Notes: generated by a model from the sequence alone, not told the origin. A stretch of DNA of 64,000 nt from Massilia endophytica (GCF_021165955.1 NZ_CP088952.1:2728001-2792000); one strand, 5' to 3'. Shown: positions 16,157 to 25,781, counted from the stretch's first letter. Made by a program: numbers and translations.

Positions 16157-17059
16157 TTATTCGTAACCGTAGGCGCGCAGGCCGGCTTCGTTGTCGGCCC
16201 AGCCGGATTTGACCTTGACCCAGATCTCGAGGTACACGGGGCCGCCGAACAGCTTTTCCATGTCCAGCCGCGCCTGCGTGGACACTTCCTTCAGCCGCGC
16301 GCCCTTGTTCCCGATGATCATGGACTTGTGCCCGTCGCGCTCGACGAGGATAGCCGCAAAAATGCGGCGCAAGTTGCCTTCCTGCTCGAATTTTTCGATC
16401 AGCACCGTGCTCGTGTATGGCAGCTCGTCGCCCACGAAGCGGAACAGCTTTTCGCGCACGATTTCCGATGCGAGGAACTTTTCGCTGCGGTCGGTGATGT
16501 CGTCTTCGCCGAAGATCGGCTCGTTCTCCGGCAGGAAGCGCTTGATCTCGTTCTGCAGGCCGTCCAGCTGGAAGCGCAGCTTGGCCGACACCGGCACCAC
16601 GGCCGCGAAGTCGAATTTGGATGCCACCTGCTGCGCGAAGGGCAGCAGCACCGCCTTGTCCTTGGCCCGGTCGGATTTGTTGATGACGAGGATCACCGGC
16701 ACGTTCTTCGGCAGCAGGTCGATCACCTGCTGGTCCGCTGGACCGAAGGTGCCCGCTTCCACCAGGTAGAGAATCACGTCGGAGGAATCCAGCGTGTTCG
16801 TCACCGTCTTGTTCAGCGTCTTGTTCAGGGCGTTCGAGTGGCGCGTTTGGAAGCCGGGCGTGTCGACGTAGATGAACTGGGCGTCGCTCACGGTCTGGAT
16901 GCCGGTGATGCGGTGGCGCGTGGTCTGCGCCTTGCGCGAGGTGATGCTGACCTTGGCGCCGATCAGGGCGTTCATCAGCGTCGATTTGCCCACGTTGGGA
17001 CGGCCGACGATGGCAATGTATCCGCAGCGGAATCCGGCGGGAGTGGGAACGCTAGTCAT
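16157..17059 (-). CDS. era: GTPase Era
   Basis: 300 residues. Era is an essential GTPase that binds 16S rRNA and helps mature the 30S subunit. G motifs are clear: G-R-P-N-V-G-K-S-T-L (G1), D-T-P-G-F (G3), N-K-S-D (G4). The C-terminal KH domain shows the G-N-K-G loop in M-I-I-G-N-K-G-A-R-L-K-E. It follows rnc by 13 bases in the conserved lepB-rnc-era-recO order. Confidence 0.97.
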   Translation of the reverse strand: MTSVPTPAGFRCGYIAIVGRPNVGKSTLMNALIGAKVSITSRKAQTTRHRITGIQTVSDAQFIYVDTPGFQTRHSNALNKTLNKTVTNTLDSSDVILYLVEAGTFGPADQQVIDLLPKNVPVILVINKSDRAKDKAVLLPFAQQVASKFDFAAVVPVSAKLRFQLDGLQNEIKRFLPENEPIFGEDDITDRSEKFLASEIVREKLFRFVGDELPYTSTVLIEKFEQEGNLRRIFAAILVERDGHKSMIIGNKGARLKEVSTQARLDMEKLFGGPVYLEIWVKVKSGWADNEAGLRAYGYE

Positions 17060-17072
17060 ACTCGATCTCGAT

Positions 17073-17861
17073 TTATTTGGTGGCGGCTTTGCTGTCCGCC
17101 GGTTCGTCGCTCTGGACGGTGGCGATGCCTGCCAGTTTCAGTTGCGCAGCCCGGGGACGCGCCTTGCGCGCCGCAGCCGGCGTTTTTTGCAGGGCCTGCT
17201 CGGCCACTTCCAGGGCCAGCTTGGCGGCGGCCTGTTCGCCCGCGCGGCGGCTGCCGCCCCGGCCGTAGACCTGGATGCCCAGCTTGGGCACCAGGCATTC
17301 GATCTCGAACTCCTGGCTGTGCGCGGCGCCATGGGTGGCCACCACGTTGTACAGCGGCAGGGAGATCTTCTTCGACTGCAGGAATTCCTGCAGCAGGGTT
17401 TTGGCGTCCTTGCCCAGGGTGCGCGGGTCCACCGTGTCCAGGATCGGAATGTAGAACGCGCGAATCACCTTGGCCGCGGCATCGAAGCCTGAGTCGAGGA
17501 AGATGGCGCCCAGCAGGGCTTCCAGGGTATCGGCGAGGATGGAGGGACGGCGGAAGCCGCCCGACTTCAGCTCGCCCTCGCCCAGGCGCAGGAACTGCGA
17601 GAGCTCCAGCTTCTGGGCGATTTCGTACAGGGACTGCTGCTTGACCAGGTTGGCGCGCAAGCGCGACAGGTCGCCTTCGTCGATGGCGTTGTAGCGCTCG
17701 TAAAGGATGGAGGCCACTACGCAGTTGAGGATGGAGTCGCCGAGGAATTCGAGGCGTTCGTTATGCAGGCTGCTATGGCTGCGGTGCGTCAGGGCCTGCT
17801 GTAACAAACCAGCATCCTGGAACGTGTGGCCTAGCCGAGTCTGCAATAACTGTAAATTCAT
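17073..17861 (-). CDS. rnc: Ribonuclease III
   Basis: 262 residues. It cleaves double-stranded RNA and processes pre-rRNA. The signature N-E-R-L-E-F-L-G-D-S-I-L near residue 34 carries the catalytic acidic residues. The double-stranded RNA-binding domain spans roughly residues 155-225 and ends with the G-R-G-G-S-R-R-A-G-E-Q-A-A-A element. A tail of about 35 residues rich in A and K follows, longer than in the E. coli enzyme. Confidence 0.96.
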   Translation of the reverse strand: MNLQLLQTRLGHTFQDAGLLQQALTHRSHSSLHNERLEFLGDSILNCVVASILYERYNAIDEGDLSRLRANLVKQQSLYEIAQKLELSQFLRLGEGELKSGGFRRPSILADTLEALLGAIFLDSGFDAAAKVIRAFYIPILDTVDPRTLGKDAKTLLQEFLQSKKISLPLYNVVATHGAAHSQEFEIECLVPKLGIQVYGRGGSRRAGEQAAAKLALEVAEQALQKTPAAARKARPRAAQLKLAGIATVQSDEPADSKAATK

Positions 17862-17873
17862 CGTGTCCCAAAC

Positions 17874-18257
17874 TTACTGCGCGGGCGCCGTTGCGGGCAT
17901 GCCGTTCTTCGAGGTGGTGCCTTTATATTCCAGCAGCAGGCTGGCCGGGCCGAACAGGTGCACTTTCTTGTCGTAGGCGTAGCTCACTTCCATTCCGCTC
18001 TCTTCGCGGGTAATGATGAGGTCGCTACCCTTGATCGAGGTGATGTAGTTGACTTCCGCGCTCTTGTCGAAGGAAGCCTTGATCTCGGCCGGGGTGCTGC
18101 CGGCCGTCTTGGCCTTTTCCACCGCCGACTGCACCGAGCGGTATTCGGTATAGGTCGGGAAGACCTGGGCCGCAATCAGGCCCACGAAACCGAGAATTGC
18201 CAGCACCAGGATCAGGCTCACCAGGGAAATGCCGCGCTGCTTGTCGATTGCTACCAT
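17874..18257 (-). CDS. DUF4845 family membrane protein
   Basis: 127 residues beginning M-V-A-I-D-K-Q-R-G-I-S-L-V-S, followed by a single hydrophobic segment with pilin-like features (G-I-S-L-V-S-L-I-L-V-L-A-I-L-G-F), then a soluble domain. The family is regularly found between lepB and rnc in betaproteobacteria and has no established role; the position suggests a link to membrane protein export. It ends 13 bases before rnc. Confidence 0.85.
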   Translation of the reverse strand: MVAIDKQRGISLVSLILVLAILGFVGLIAAQVFPTYTEYRSVQSAVEKAKTAGSTPAEIKASFDKSAEVNYITSIKGSDLIITREESGMEVSYAYDKKVHLFGPASLLLEYKGTTSKNGMPATAPAQ

Positions 18258-18278
18258 CCCGTTCTCCGCTCGTTGTTG

Positions 18279-19198
18279 TCAGTGGATCCCGCCAATGCGG
18301 CGCGGGTTGCTCAGGTTCATCCAGACTGCGACCGCCTTGCCGACGATATTCTTGTCCGGCACGAAGCCCCAGAAGCGGCTGTCTTCGCTATTGTCGCGGT
18401 TGTCGCCCATCATAAAGTAATTGCCTGGCGGAACGACGCACGTGAAGCCTTCGTAGGTGTAGCTGCAGTTTTCGCTGTGCGGAAAGTCCTTGACGTTGGC
18501 GCGGATAAAGGCGGGCGCGCGGTCGTCGTTCAGGATGCGGTGTTCGATGCCCGTCAGGTTCTCCGCAAATTGTTTCTTGTAGGTAAGGCTTTCACTGCCC
18601 TCTTCCAGGTAATCGTCCAGGGGCTTGTAGTCCAGCGGCTTGCCGTTCACCGTTAAGCGCTTGTTTTCATACACAATTTTATCACCGGGAACACCGATGA
18701 CGCGCTTGATGTAGTCCTGGCTCATGTCGCGCGGGAACTTGAACACCATTACGTCGCCGCGCTGGGGGTCGTTGATCTGCACGATCTTCTCGTTGATGAT
18801 GGGCAGGCGGATGCCGTAGGTGAACTTGTTCACCAGGATCAGGTCGCCCACCAGCAGGGTCGGCACCATCGAGGACGAAGGAATCTTGAAGGGCTCGTAG
18901 AGGAAGGAGCGCAGGAAGAACACGAGCGCAATCACGGGGAAGAAGCTGCCCGAGTACTCGATCCAGGTAGGCTGGCGCAGCAGGGCATGTTCGATCTGGG
19001 CGCGGGCGCCGTTCTGTTCCACCTTGATGCCGTCCGCCGTCAGCTTGGCGGTGCGCGCGTCGTACTCGGCCAGGGCCTTGTTGGCGGCGATGCGGCGCTT
19101 CTTGGCCAAATAGAAGACGTCGAGACACCAGATCACGCCCGTGATCACCATCAGCACGAACAGGATCAGGGCGAAGTTGCTCAGGATACCTTGGAGGC

Positions 19199-19202
<4 letters not shown>
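18279..19202 (-). CDS. lepB: Signal peptidase I
   Basis: 307 residues. It removes signal peptides from exported proteins at the outer face of the inner membrane. Two hydrophobic segments lie within the first 110 residues. The catalytic serine is in P-S-S-S-M-V-P-T-L, the catalytic lysine in the Y-I-K-R-V-I-G-V-P-G-D stretch, and the C-terminal box is G-D-N-R-D-N-S-E-D-S-R. Its start overlaps the lepA stop by four bases, showing translational coupling. Confidence 0.96.
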
Positions 19203-20992
<1,790 letters not shown>

Positions 20993-21024
20993 TAAAATTC
21001 AAAACCGGTATGACGGCAGCTATA

Positions 21025-21048
21025 CAAAAAAAGCGCTCATGAGCGCCT
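21025..21048 (-). terminator. Rho-independent terminator after glutaredoxin-like gene
   Basis: On the minus strand GGCGCTCATGAGCGC is followed directly by seven T. The perfect GCGCTC/GAGCGC stem lies 80 bases beyond the stop of the gene at 21130 and before lepA. Confidence 0.75.
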
Positions 21049-21129
21049 TTGGACCGCGAGAAGCAAAGGAAAACCCTTCGCATTTTACCGGATTTCAGAG
21101 GGGAAAGCCGGAATTCTGACGTATTCCCC

Positions 21130-21375
21130 TCACAAAGATGCCAAAATGGCACGTACCTTATTTTCGTCCAGGAAATAGTGGCAAATCTCGGGCTGGTCGA
21201 GGCTGGCGAACAGCACGGGAACGAGCTCGTCGAAGCGCTCCACCAGCTTCGGGTCTTCATCGACGTCGATCACCTGCACGGTGAAGGGCTTTTCGGGAGT
21301 CTGCAGGGCATTCAGGGCGTCCAGCATGTCCTGGCAGAGGTGGCAGTAGCTGCGCGAGTAGAGGGTAAATTGCAT
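21130..21375 (-). CDS. Glutaredoxin-like thiol protein (DUF836 type)
   Basis: 81 residues from the ATG at 21375. The frame is open far upstream but that portion lies antisense-like within degP. The redox motif Y-C-H-L-C sits near the N terminus (Y-S-R-S-Y-C-H-L-C-Q-D-M), followed by V-I-D-V-D-E-D-P-K-L and V-P-V-L-F, the cis-proline strand of the thioredoxin fold. Its role is probably cytosolic disulfide exchange. It follows degP by 41 bases, an arrangement common in betaproteobacteria. Confidence 0.85.
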   Translation of the reverse strand: MQFTLYSRSYCHLCQDMLDALNALQTPEKPFTVQVIDVDEDPKLVERFDELVPVLFASLDQPEICHYFLDENKVRAILASL

Positions 21376-21416
21376 GCGTTGGGGGGCGGCGGAGAGGCCT
21401 CCGCCGCCTTCAGGTC

Positions 21417-22892
21417 TTACTTGGCCGCCGGGCGGATCACGATATGGGATGCCGCTTCGCCGCGCCGCACCAGCACCACGGCAGGCTTGGCGGGATCGAG
21501 CTTGCTCACCATGGCGTTGAACTGCGCCGCGCTCACGATGGCCGTGCTGTTCAGCTGCAGCAGCACGTCGCCAGGACGCAGGCCCGCGCCCGCGGCACGG
21601 CCTTCCGCCGCGTCCACCATCACGCCGCCTGTCACGCCCAGCTCCTTCCTCTGGGCGGCCGTGAGGTCGCTCACCTTGAAGCCCAGGGCATTGGACGGGC
21701 CCTCGGCCTTCGGCTTGCTGCGCTCGCCCGGCTTGCCCTTGGTGGGCTGGTCGGATTCGCGCTCGGCCACGGTAATCGGCAGATCCACCATGGCGCCTTC
21801 GCGCCACACGGTGACGGAGGTCTTGGTATTGGGCGCGGTATTGCCCACCAGGCGAGGCAGGTCGGTGGAGCGCGCGATCTCGGCGCCGCCGAACTTCACG
21901 ATGATGTCGCCGGGCTTCAGGCCGGCCTTGGCTGCCGGACCACCCTCTTCCACCATGGCCACTTCGGCGCCGCGCGCGCCTTTCAGGCCCAGGGCGTCCG
22001 CCACCTCGCGGCTCACTTCGCTCAGCGAAATGCCGATGCGGCCGCGGGTCACCTTGCCCGATTTCTTCAGCTGGTCGGCCACCCGCATGGCCTCGTCGAT
22101 CGGCACGGCGAAGGAAATGCCGTTATAACCGCCGGACAGGGTGGCGATCTGGGAATTGATGCCGATGACCTCGCCGCGCATGTTCAGCAGCGGACCGCCG
22201 GAGTTGCCGGGGTTGACCGCCACGTCGCTCTGGATGAGGGGCAGGTATTCCCCCGTGTCGCGCGCCTTGGCCGAGATAATGCCCGCCGTGACGGTGCTTT
22301 CGAGGTTGAAGGGCGAGCCGATCGCCAGCACCCATTCGCCCGGACGGATCTTGCTGGAGTCGCCGATGGTCAGTACGGGCAGCCTGGCGCCGTCAATCTT
22401 CAGCACGGCCACGTCCGTGCTCACGTCCGAACCCAGCACCTTGGCCTTGAACTCCCGCTTGTCGGTCAGGGTGACATAGACTTCATCGGCCCCCGCCACC
22501 ACGTGGGCGTTGGTCAGCACGTAGCCGTCCGCCGAAATGATGAAGCCCGAACCCACGCCGCGTTGCACTTCCTGCTCCTGCTGCGGGGCCTGGCGGCGGT
22601 TGTTGCGGGGCGCCTGGCCGCGCGGCATCTGGCCGCCGAAGAAGCGGCGGAAGAACTCCTGCATTTCGTCTTCGTCCGGCATGTCGCGCATCTTCAGGCG
22701 TTCCGTGGTGCGGATGTTCACCACGGCGGGGCTGACACGGTCCACGATGTCCGCGAAATCCGGCAGGCCGGCCACGGCCGGAGCGGCCACGGCCGCCGGG
22801 GCGGCGCCCATGAGGGCAGGCGCGAACAGTACTCCCGCGCTGATCAGCAGCGCCGACATCGTTTTACTACCAGCAGAAAATTGAGTTTTCAT
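21417..22892 (-). CDS. Do/DegQ family periplasmic serine endoprotease
   Basis: 491 residues from the ATG at 22892 (M-K-T-Q-F-S); an ATG at 22910 is the alternative. An N-terminal signal peptide is followed by the trypsin-like domain with histidine in N-A-H-V-V-A-G, aspartate in S-T-D-V-A-V-L-K and serine in G-N-S-G-G-P-L-L-N. Two PDZ domains follow (P-G-D-I-I-V-K-F near residue 310; G-D-V-L-L-Q-L-N near the end). It degrades or refolds damaged envelope proteins. Its place after rpoE-rseA fits sigma-E control. Confidence 0.94.
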   Translation of the reverse strand: MKTQFSAGSKTMSALLISAGVLFAPALMGAAPAAVAAPAVAGLPDFADIVDRVSPAVVNIRTTERLKMRDMPDEDEMQEFFRRFFGGQMPRGQAPRNNRRQAPQQEQEVQRGVGSGFIISADGYVLTNAHVVAGADEVYVTLTDKREFKAKVLGSDVSTDVAVLKIDGARLPVLTIGDSSKIRPGEWVLAIGSPFNLESTVTAGIISAKARDTGEYLPLIQSDVAVNPGNSGGPLLNMRGEVIGINSQIATLSGGYNGISFAVPIDEAMRVADQLKKSGKVTRGRIGISLSEVSREVADALGLKGARGAEVAMVEEGGPAAKAGLKPGDIIVKFGGAEIARSTDLPRLVGNTAPNTKTSVTVWREGAMVDLPITVAERESDQPTKGKPGERSKPKAEGPSNALGFKVSDLTAAQRKELGVTGGVMVDAAEGRAAGAGLRPGDVLLQLNSTAIVSAAQFNAMVSKLDPAKPAVVLVRRGEAASHIVIRPAAK

Positions 22893-23031
22893 ATGAAATA
22901 GTAGGTTCATCAATGAGTCAGGGGTCGCTTGGCGCACGCGCGAAGCCTCACCATGGTAAGCGAATTCGGGCGTTGCAGCACACACAAGATGTTGCAAGCC
23001 ATTGGGAATTTCAAGAGGGAATTTGTAGCGT

Positions 23032-23316
23032 TTATGTTGCGGCGGGGGCGGCGCGCTTCAAGGGGGCGGCCTCGGGGGCGGCGGCGGGGGCCTCCTCCTG
23101 GGCCAGGCGGGCATTCAAGCGGGCGTGGAAGTCCTTGCTCAGCTCCGATCCCGGCTGGTCGGCGCGCAGCAGGTCGCCGATCAGCTGGTAGGTGTGCCAG
23201 GCATCCTGTCCTTCCGGCAGGGCCAGGGCGGCGAGCGTCAGCTCGACTTCGCTGTCCGGCAGTTCGCCGTCCAGCATGGCCGAGATGTTCTCTTGCAGGT
23301 GTTTGGAGCTGTTCAT
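23032..23316 (-). CDS. rseA: Sigma-E negative regulatory protein, short form (RseA N-terminal domain)
   Basis: 94 residues. The N-terminal half has the anti-sigma domain signature: E-N-I-S-A-M-L-D-G-E-L, then W-H-T-Y-Q-L-I-G-D-L-L-R. It would hold RpoE inactive. Unlike classical RseA/MucA (about 200 residues) it ends in an alanine-proline rich tail with no membrane segment or periplasmic domain, and no rseB follows. Either this lineage uses a soluble anti-sigma factor or the gene has been shortened. Confidence 0.8.
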   Translation of the reverse strand: MNSSKHLQENISAMLDGELPDSEVELTLAALALPEGQDAWHTYQLIGDLLRADQPGSELSKDFHARLNARLAQEEAPAAAPEAAPLKRAAPAAT

Positions 23317-23370
23317 CGCCAGAGATCTTTACCAGAAATTACAGCAAACTGATCCTTAGTTTTAAGCCTG

Positions 23371-23970
23371 TTACCAGCGCTTGTCAACCGGCATATCCAA
23401 TAAAGGACGTAATTTTTCCGCAATCACTTCCCGCGCCCGGAAAATCCGGCTGCGCACCGTGCCGATGGGGCAGCCCATGATGGCGGAAATCTCCTCATAG
23501 CTCAGGCCTTCGATCTCGCGCAGCACAATGGCGGTCCGCAAATCGAGCGGCAGCGCGTCCATCGCCTCGTTCACGGTGGCCGCAATCTGCTTGCTGGCCA
23601 ATACCGATTCCGGCGTATTGATGTCGCGCAGCGGCTCGCCCTCCCCCTGGGCCGCCGCCTCCAGGTCCGCCTCGGTCGAGGTGGGCGGGCGCCGTCCCTG
23701 GTTCACCAGGAAGTTCTTCGCGGTGTTGATGCCGATCCGGTACAGCCAGGTATAGAACGCCGAATCGCCCCGGAAGTGGCGCAGCGCGCGGAAAGCCTTG
23801 ATGAAGGTTTCCTGCACCACGTCTTCCGCCTCCGCCGGGTCGTGCACGATGCGCGACACCAGCCGCATCAGCCGCCGCTGATACTTCGAAACCAGCAAGT
23901 CGAAGGCCTGCCTCTCGCCTGCCTGGACTCGCTCGACCAGCAATTGATCGCCCTCACGGTCTGTCGTCAC
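23371..23970 (-). CDS. rpoE: RNA polymerase sigma factor RpoE (ECF, sigma-E)
   Basis: 199 residues from a GTG at 23970 (V-T-T-D-R-E-G-D-Q). It is preceded by GAGG, and this start agrees with the usual RpoE length. The frame is open to a TTG at 24030, but a probable promoter -10 box lies between the two. Region 2 shows A-E-D-V-V-Q-E-T-F-I-K-A-F; region 4 shows L-S-Y-E-E-I-S-A-I-M-G-C-P-I-G-T-V. It directs the envelope stress response and is followed by rseA and degP on the same strand. Confidence 0.93.
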   Translation of the reverse strand: MTTDREGDQLLVERVQAGERQAFDLLVSKYQRRLMRLVSRIVHDPAEAEDVVQETFIKAFRALRHFRGDSAFYTWLYRIGINTAKNFLVNQGRRPPTSTEADLEAAAQGEGEPLRDINTPESVLASKQIAATVNEAMDALPLDLRTAIVLREIEGLSYEEISAIMGCPIGTVRSRIFRAREVIAEKLRPLLDMPVDKRW

Positions 23971-24008
23971 ACCAATATCCTCGGTGGGCTGCGGCAGGAC
24001 GCTTCTTG

Positions 24009-24037
24009 TTATAGAGTTTGTCCGCTGCAATAAGTTC
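24009..24037 (-). promoter_or_regulatory. Probable sigma-E autoregulatory promoter of rpoE
   Basis: On the minus strand GAACTT (24037-24032) is followed after exactly 16 bases by TCTATAA (24015-24009). This fits the GAACTT-N16-TCTGA/TCAAA pattern of sigma-E promoters. Transcription would start near 24003, which supports the GTG translation start at 23970 over the TTG at 24030. Confidence 0.6.
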
Positions 24038-24057
24038 AGGGTTCGGCGGCCTTTTTT

Positions 24058-24465
24058 TCAGCCGCGTGCGGCTATCGCCCGCAACGCCAGCGCCAGCCGG
24101 CGAAAACCGTCCGGCGCCACGCTGTCCGGCAGCACCAGCAGCCAGCGGATGCGCCCGCCCTCCAGGCGCAGCAGCATCAGCCAGGGCCAGAATGTCGAGC
24201 CGGGCAGCAGGCGCACCGCCACGCCTTGCTGCTGGTATACCGTCAGCCGGATTCGCCCGACACCAGAAATATCAATGCCTACCGGCTTGACAGGCCGGCA
24301 CAACGCAAGAAGCGTGGTCAGCGCGCAGGCCAGCAGCACGCCGCCGGGCCAGGACGGCAGCTGCACCAGCCCGCCCGCCGCCAGCGTCAGGCCAAAACCG
24401 GCCCGCAGCAGCCGCAGCCTGGGCGAAGCACGGATGACAAGGGATAGGGCAATCGCACCGCTCAC
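24058..24465 (-). CDS. YgfX-like membrane protein
   Basis: 135 residues with two hydrophobic segments in the first 60 and a soluble C-terminal part. The stretch L-L-P-G-S-T-F-W-P-W-L-M-L-L-R-L and W-L-L-V-L-P-D-S-V-A-P-D-G-F-R-R-L match the YgfX/CptA family core. Its place just upstream of rpoE resembles other betaproteobacteria, where a YgfX-like gene precedes rpoE. Function here is unproven. Confidence 0.7.
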   Translation of the reverse strand: MSGAIALSLVIRASPRLRLLRAGFGLTLAAGGLVQLPSWPGGVLLACALTTLLALCRPVKPVGIDISGVGRIRLTVYQQQGVAVRLLPGSTFWPWLMLLRLEGGRIRWLLVLPDSVAPDGFRRLALALRAIAARG

Positions 24466-24524
24466 TCCGGTATGAGTGCGGTGGTGGGAAAAAGTTCAGT
24501 GGAGGAGGAAAATTCCGGGGACAG

Positions 24525-24547
24525 AGGGGACAGACCTCGGGGGGTCT
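24525..24547. repeat. Left part of palindromic intergenic repeat, split by IS110 element
   Basis: GGGGACAGACC followed by GGGGGGTCT is the left arm and part of the right arm of the hairpin seen intact at 36720-36760. The remaining GTCCCC lies at 25674 on the other side of the IS element. Joining 24547 to 25674 restores the hairpin and the adjoining central inverted repeat. Confidence 0.75.
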
Positions 24548-24577
24548 TATATCTTCAACATACGCTAAATTATGTCT

Positions 24578-24697
24578 GCGGGCATGCCAGTCTGATAGGT
24601 CTGTGGGAGCAAATCCCGTGGGACAGCCAATGACGGCATGCTCGATTCTTTGTAGCCCGAACAGTTGTCAGGGGGCGAACCCCGGATCAGTAAGAAT
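24578..24697 (+). ncRNA. Candidate bridge RNA of the IS110 element
   Basis: Two stem-loops lie just upstream of the recombinase gene. The first has a stem GCATGCC/GGCATGC (24582-24588 with 24635-24641) and a loop holding GGTCTG (24598-24603), equal to the left target, and GGGACAG (24620-24626), complementary to CTGTCCC of the right target. The second has a stem ATTCTT/AAGAAT (24645-24650 with 24692-24697) and a loop holding ACAGTTG (24661-24667), equal to the element's right end (25665-25671), and TAAG (24691-24694), complementary to CTTA at its left end. This is the guide layout of IS110 bridge RNAs. The transcript ends are not known. Confidence 0.75.
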
Positions 24698-24710
24698 GGG
24701 AGAAAGAATC

Positions 24711-25655
24711 ATGCAGAACGCAGACGATGGGTTGTACGTCGGGATCGATGTCAGCAAGAAGAGTCTGGACGTCGATAGTCTTCCGCTGTCACATCGGGCG
24801 CAGTTCCCCAATGACGCGGGTGGTCATCAGAACCTGAAAGCCAGGTTGTTGCAGCTACAGCCGCGATGGATCGTGGTGGAGGCGAGCGGCGGTCTCGAAA
24901 TGGAATTGGTCAGCGTACTGGCAACTGCGGGGTTGCCAGTGGCGGTCATCAATCCCAAACAGGCCAGGGATTTCGCCAAGGCCATTGGCGTGCTTGCGAA
25001 AACTGACCAGGTCGATGCCATTGTTCTGGCCCGCTTCGGGCAAGCGGTCAAACCGGCACTGCGTCCAATTAAAGACGGTGAGCTACGCCATCTGGAGGAC
25101 GTTCTGACTCGAAGACGCCAGTTGGTCGATATGCTCACAGCTGAGAAGAACCGAAAGCTGCAGGCGACCGCTCTCATTGCAAAAGAGATCAATGAGCATA
25201 TTGAATGGCTCGAGCAGCGTATCAAGGGCACCAATGGTGATCTGGGGCGGGCTATCAAGGAAAGTCCGCTATGGCACGCTAAAGCCGACCTGCTCTCCAT
25301 CCCCGGCGTAGGCTCCATCACCGTCGCAACCCTGCTGGCGCAGTTACCCGAGCTTGGCACGCTCAATCGGCGCGAAATCGGTGCGCTGGTTGGCGTCTGC
25401 CCATACAGCCGTGACAGCGGCAAGATGCGGGGGAAGCGAAGAATTTGGGGTGGCAGGGCATCGGTACGGGCGGTCCTCTACATGGCCACCTTGGTCGCCA
25501 TCCGACACAATCCCGTCCTCAAAAGCGCCTACGCCCGGCTGCTCGCGGCAGGAAAACTCAAGAAAGTAGCCATCGTGGCTTGCATGCGCAAGCTGCTCGT
25601 CACCATGAACGCCATGTTGCATAACAACGAGAGGTGGGCAGCAACCCTCGATTAA
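24711..25655 (+). CDS. IS110-family transposase (RNA-guided recombinase type)
   Basis: 314 residues from the ATG at 24711, with GGGAG upstream; the frame is open to 24603 through the noncoding RNA region. The N-terminal RuvC-like DEDD domain shows Y-V-G-I-D-V-S-K, V-V-E-A-S-G-G and K-T-D-Q-V-D-A-I-V-L. The C-terminal Tnp domain shows S-I-P-G-V-G-S-I-T-V and P-Y-S-R-D-S-G-K, whose serine is the candidate nucleophile, then R-A-S-V-R-A-V-L-Y-M. No frameshift or stop interrupts it, so it may be active. Confidence 0.93.
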   Translation: MQNADDGLYVGIDVSKKSLDVDSLPLSHRAQFPNDAGGHQNLKARLLQLQPRWIVVEASGGLEMELVSVLATAGLPVAVINPKQARDFAKAIGVLAKTDQVDAIVLARFGQAVKPALRPIKDGELRHLEDVLTRRRQLVDMLTAEKNRKLQATALIAKEINEHIEWLEQRIKGTNGDLGRAIKESPLWHAKADLLSIPGVGSITVATLLAQLPELGTLNRREIGALVGVCPYSRDSGKMRGKRRIWGGRASVRAVLYMATLVAIRHNPVLKSAYARLLAAGKLKKVAIVACMRKLLVTMNAMLHNNERWAATLD

Positions 25656-25673
25656 TTAATCAAGACAGTTGCT

Positions 25674-25771
25674 GTCCCCGAGAGCCGAGTCCGCTACCGA
25701 ACACAGTTAGCTGACTATGTTCGGTGGCGGACCAGGTTACCGGGGACAGACCCCGTGCGGGGTCTGTCCCC
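25674..25771. repeat. Right part of split palindromic repeat
   Basis: Contains the GTCCCC remainder of the first hairpin, a central inverted repeat (25689-25703 with 25718-25732, fifteen bases with one mismatch, arms starting GTCCGC and ending GCGGAC), and a perfect second hairpin GGGGACAGACCCC / GGGGTCTGTCCCC (25742-25771). It follows the same plan as the copies at 29247 and 36720. The second hairpin lies 10 bases beyond the fabF stop and could serve as its terminator. Confidence 0.75.
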
Positions 25772-25781
25772 TGCACTATCT

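Larger units (their letters stand above)
24546..25673 (+). mobile_element. IS110-family insertion sequence, about 1.13 kb
   Basis: Boundaries were inferred by comparing the flanks with the uninterrupted repeat at 36720. The element lies between a CT dinucleotide at 24546-24547 and another at 25672-25673; joining the flanks at one CT rebuilds the repeat hairpin. There are no terminal inverted repeats, as is usual for IS110. It holds one recombinase gene and a structured left noncoding end of 165 bases. The CT core is the same as that described for IS621. Confidence 0.8.

Noticed and set aside
21376..21807. Long upstream extension of the glutaredoxin-like frame
   Set aside because: It overlaps the same-strand degP coding sequence in another frame and is arginine/glycine-rich noise.
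24603..24710. N-terminal extension of the IS110 transposase
   Set aside because: The extra codons run through the structured noncoding RNA and lack a good ribosome-binding site; the ATG at 24711 has one.
24525..25771. CRISPR array, considered because of repeated GC palindromes
   Set aside because: No regular direct repeats with unique spacers occur here or elsewhere in the window.
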